64,000 bases of DNA from Pirellulaceae bacterium (GTDB lineage: Bacteria; Planctomycetota; Planctomycetia; Pirellulales; Pirellulaceae), in NCBI GenBank assembly GCA_018402565.1, contig JAGYIQ010000005.1, positions 62,001 to 126,000 of the forward strand, read 5' to 3'. Both the position numbers and the translations under genes were made by a program. Shown in pieces: positions 62,901-64,000 of this stretch (its first letter is position 1; each line of letters starts with the position of its first letter). The notes below the pieces were generated by a model that was not told where the DNA came from, made no database searches, and worked only from the letters and a program-made list of their open reading frames with translations.

Positions 62901-62929
62901 TTAGACCGAAGCTCGAATCCTGCTATAAT
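62901..62929 (+). promoter_or_regulatory. Predicted integrase promoter
   Basis: A perfect TATAAT (62924-62929) has TTAGAC 17 bases upstream (62901-62906). The minus-35 match is weak; the minus-10 is perfect and rare in this GC-rich DNA. Confidence 0.5.
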
Positions 62930-62952
62930 TCAGTTCCCCGTCCAGTGCCGGT

Positions 62953-62981
62953 GGCACGTTTTGCTGGTACCAAAACGTGCC
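62953..62981 (+). promoter_or_regulatory. Perfect 10-bp inverted repeat in the integrase leader
   Basis: GGCACGTTTT, a 9-base spacer, AAAACGTGCC, between the predicted promoter and the integrase start. It could be an operator or an mRNA stem. A second GGCAC-type motif occurs shortly before it. Confidence 0.55.
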
Positions 62982-63051
62982 GAACACCGCGTCCTTAGAC
63001 CTTTCGGTTTGCTCGTGTGGATTTCCCCCCTCGCAAACAAAGGTCTATCTC

Positions 63052-64000
63052 ATGGCACGCACTCCTAAACCCTGGTTTCGTAGCTCTCGGCGGTTGTGGT
63101 TTGTTACTATCGACGGTGTTCAGCACAACCTAGGCCCCGACAAGTCGGCGGCCTTCGAACGCTTCCACCAGCTTATGACCCGCCCCAAACAAGTCCAAGT
63201 GACAACCTCGGAATCCTTCGCGGAACTGGCCGACCGCTATCTGGACTGGGTGCAAAAAAAACGCTCGCCGGATACCTACGAGTGGTACCGCTATCGGCTG
63301 GAACGCTTCGTTCGCAAGTACCCGGACTTGAAAGCGGCGGACATCCGCCCCCACCACATTGAAGCCTGGGTCGATGATTACAATTTTTCCGTGACCTCGC
63401 GACGGAACTACATGCGTTCTGTCAAACGCTGCCTCAGTTGGTCAGTCAAACAGGGCCTGATCGCTCAGAATCCTGCTCAGACTCTAGAAATTCCTTCCGG
63501 GGACCGCAAGGAAGTCTTTTTCACGGCCCAGCAGGTCAAAACCCTGCTCCAAAACGTACAGAACGATAGCCTCCGGGATCTGATCGTGACGACTTGGGAA
63601 ACGGGCTGCCGCCCTCAAGAGTCATTGCGCGTGGAAGCCCGGCACGTGGACTTGGAGAATAGCCGCTGGGTGATCCCAAAGCGTGAAGCCAAGTCCAAGC
63701 GAATGGCCCGTGTTATTTACCTCAACGAACGAGCCCTCGAAATTACGAAACGGTTGGTCGAGCGATACCCGACCGGGCGGCTGTTTCGGAACAGTAGCGG
63801 CACACCTTGGACGACGGATGCTGTGAACTGCGCGTTCCAGATTGTGCGGTATCGGATGTGCCAGAACGAAATGAAAGAACGCGGCATCGAAATCACTCCT
63901 CAGCAAATCGCCGAGAAGATCAAGACGCTCAGCCAGACCAAGAAATCTTGCGGTAAAAGTGTGCCAAAGACCATCACCGAGTTACGGGTCGAGGCCAAGC
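63052..64000 (+). CDS. Tyrosine-recombinase integrase (partial, runs off window)
   Basis: The reading frame from ATG 63052 (AAAGG before it) stays open to the window end (at least 316 residues), so the C-terminus is missing. The N-terminal part (LADRYLDWVQKKRSPDTYEWYRYRL, IRPHHIEAWV, NYMRSVKRCLSW) is a core-binding domain. The catalytic domain begins EVFFTAQQVKTLL, with Arg in TWETGCRPQESLRVEARHVD and Lys in KREAKSKRMARVIYLNERAL. The His-x-x-Arg and Tyr motifs lie beyond the window or beyond the insert near its end. Placement 213 bp after tRNA-Arg suggests a genomic island or phage remnant inserted at that gene. Confidence 0.9.
   Translation, partial: MARTPKPWFRSSRRLWFVTIDGVQHNLGPDKSAAFERFHQLMTRPKQVQVTTSESFAELADRYLDWVQKKRSPDTYEWYRYRLERFVRKYPDLKAADIRPHHIEAWVDDYNFSVTSRRNYMRSVKRCLSWSVKQGLIAQNPAQTLEIPSGDRKEVFFTAQQVKTLLQNVQNDSLRDLIVTTWETGCRPQESLRVEARHVDLENSRWVIPKREAKSKRMARVIYLNERALEITKRLVERYPTGRLFRNSSGTPWTTDAVNCAFQIVRYRMCQNEMKERGIEITPQQIAEKIKTLSQTKKSCGKSVPKTITELRVEAK

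Overview
The window reads as a chromosomal segment of a GC-rich planctomycete, most likely of the Pirellulales. The evidence is a DUF1549/DUF1553 cytochrome-like protein followed by a DUF1501 protein, a giant PVC-type c-heme protein with HEAT repeats, a Cys-type sulfatase, an AP2-like protein and flagellar genes scattered outside a flagellar operon. No rRNA or CRISPR array is present. Two tRNA genes are visible: Ser(UGA) on the minus strand and Arg(ACG) on the plus strand.

Layout. 1-3760 is a repeat locus: about 25 tandem 91-bp units, a RAYT (REP-associated tyrosine transposase) and an opposite-facing array of about 54-bp units. Every unit is built on the same GTAG-plus-hairpin REP core. 3764-9691 holds a metal-binding lipoprotein, a nitrilase-like enzyme, CsrA, a putative methyltransferase-like protein, a DUF2891 protein and a ZIP transporter. 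10227-15551 holds a PSP1-like protein, FdhD and an aconitase interrupted by a one-base frameshift. 15717-23157 holds a 1541-residue ceramidase-like/PVC-heme fusion, an AP2-like protein coupled to QueE, and HPPD. 24822-29297 is an aspartate-family amino acid operon (Hom, ApgM-like protein, LysC with four ACT domains). 29285-32969 (minus) holds a GT2 glycosyltransferase and uxaB/uxaA. 33182-40917 holds DUF1549/1553, DUF1501 and sulfatase genes. 41280-44770 holds YceI, tRNA-Ser, FliL-like, FliN and a histidine phosphatase. 44763-56132 (minus) holds YhaN-like and YhaO/SbcD-like proteins, a site-2 protease, a third gene with an anti-sigma factor and an ECF sigma factor, RlmN and CarA. 56326-61004 (plus) holds a candidate structured RNA, a Gly-rich exported protein and the PilB/GspE and PilC/GspF pair. 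61402 to the end holds an exported hypothetical protein, tRNA-Arg and a tyrosine-recombinase integrase that runs off the window, probably the edge of an integrated element.

The intergenic DNA is unusually rich in small mobile or repetitive elements. They include the REP/RAYT system, with a lone copy 54 kb away that shows a compensatory stem change; a 163/164-bp fold-back element starting with GTAA and flanked by perfect 8-bp target duplications (IS66-like MITE); a second, 141-bp palindromic element in three copies, two of which overlap the stop codon of the preceding gene; and at least five tandem arrays with 7-bp or 14-bp units. The most novel-looking signals are the REP/RAYT locus, the two MITE families and the candidate RNA at 56326-56481.
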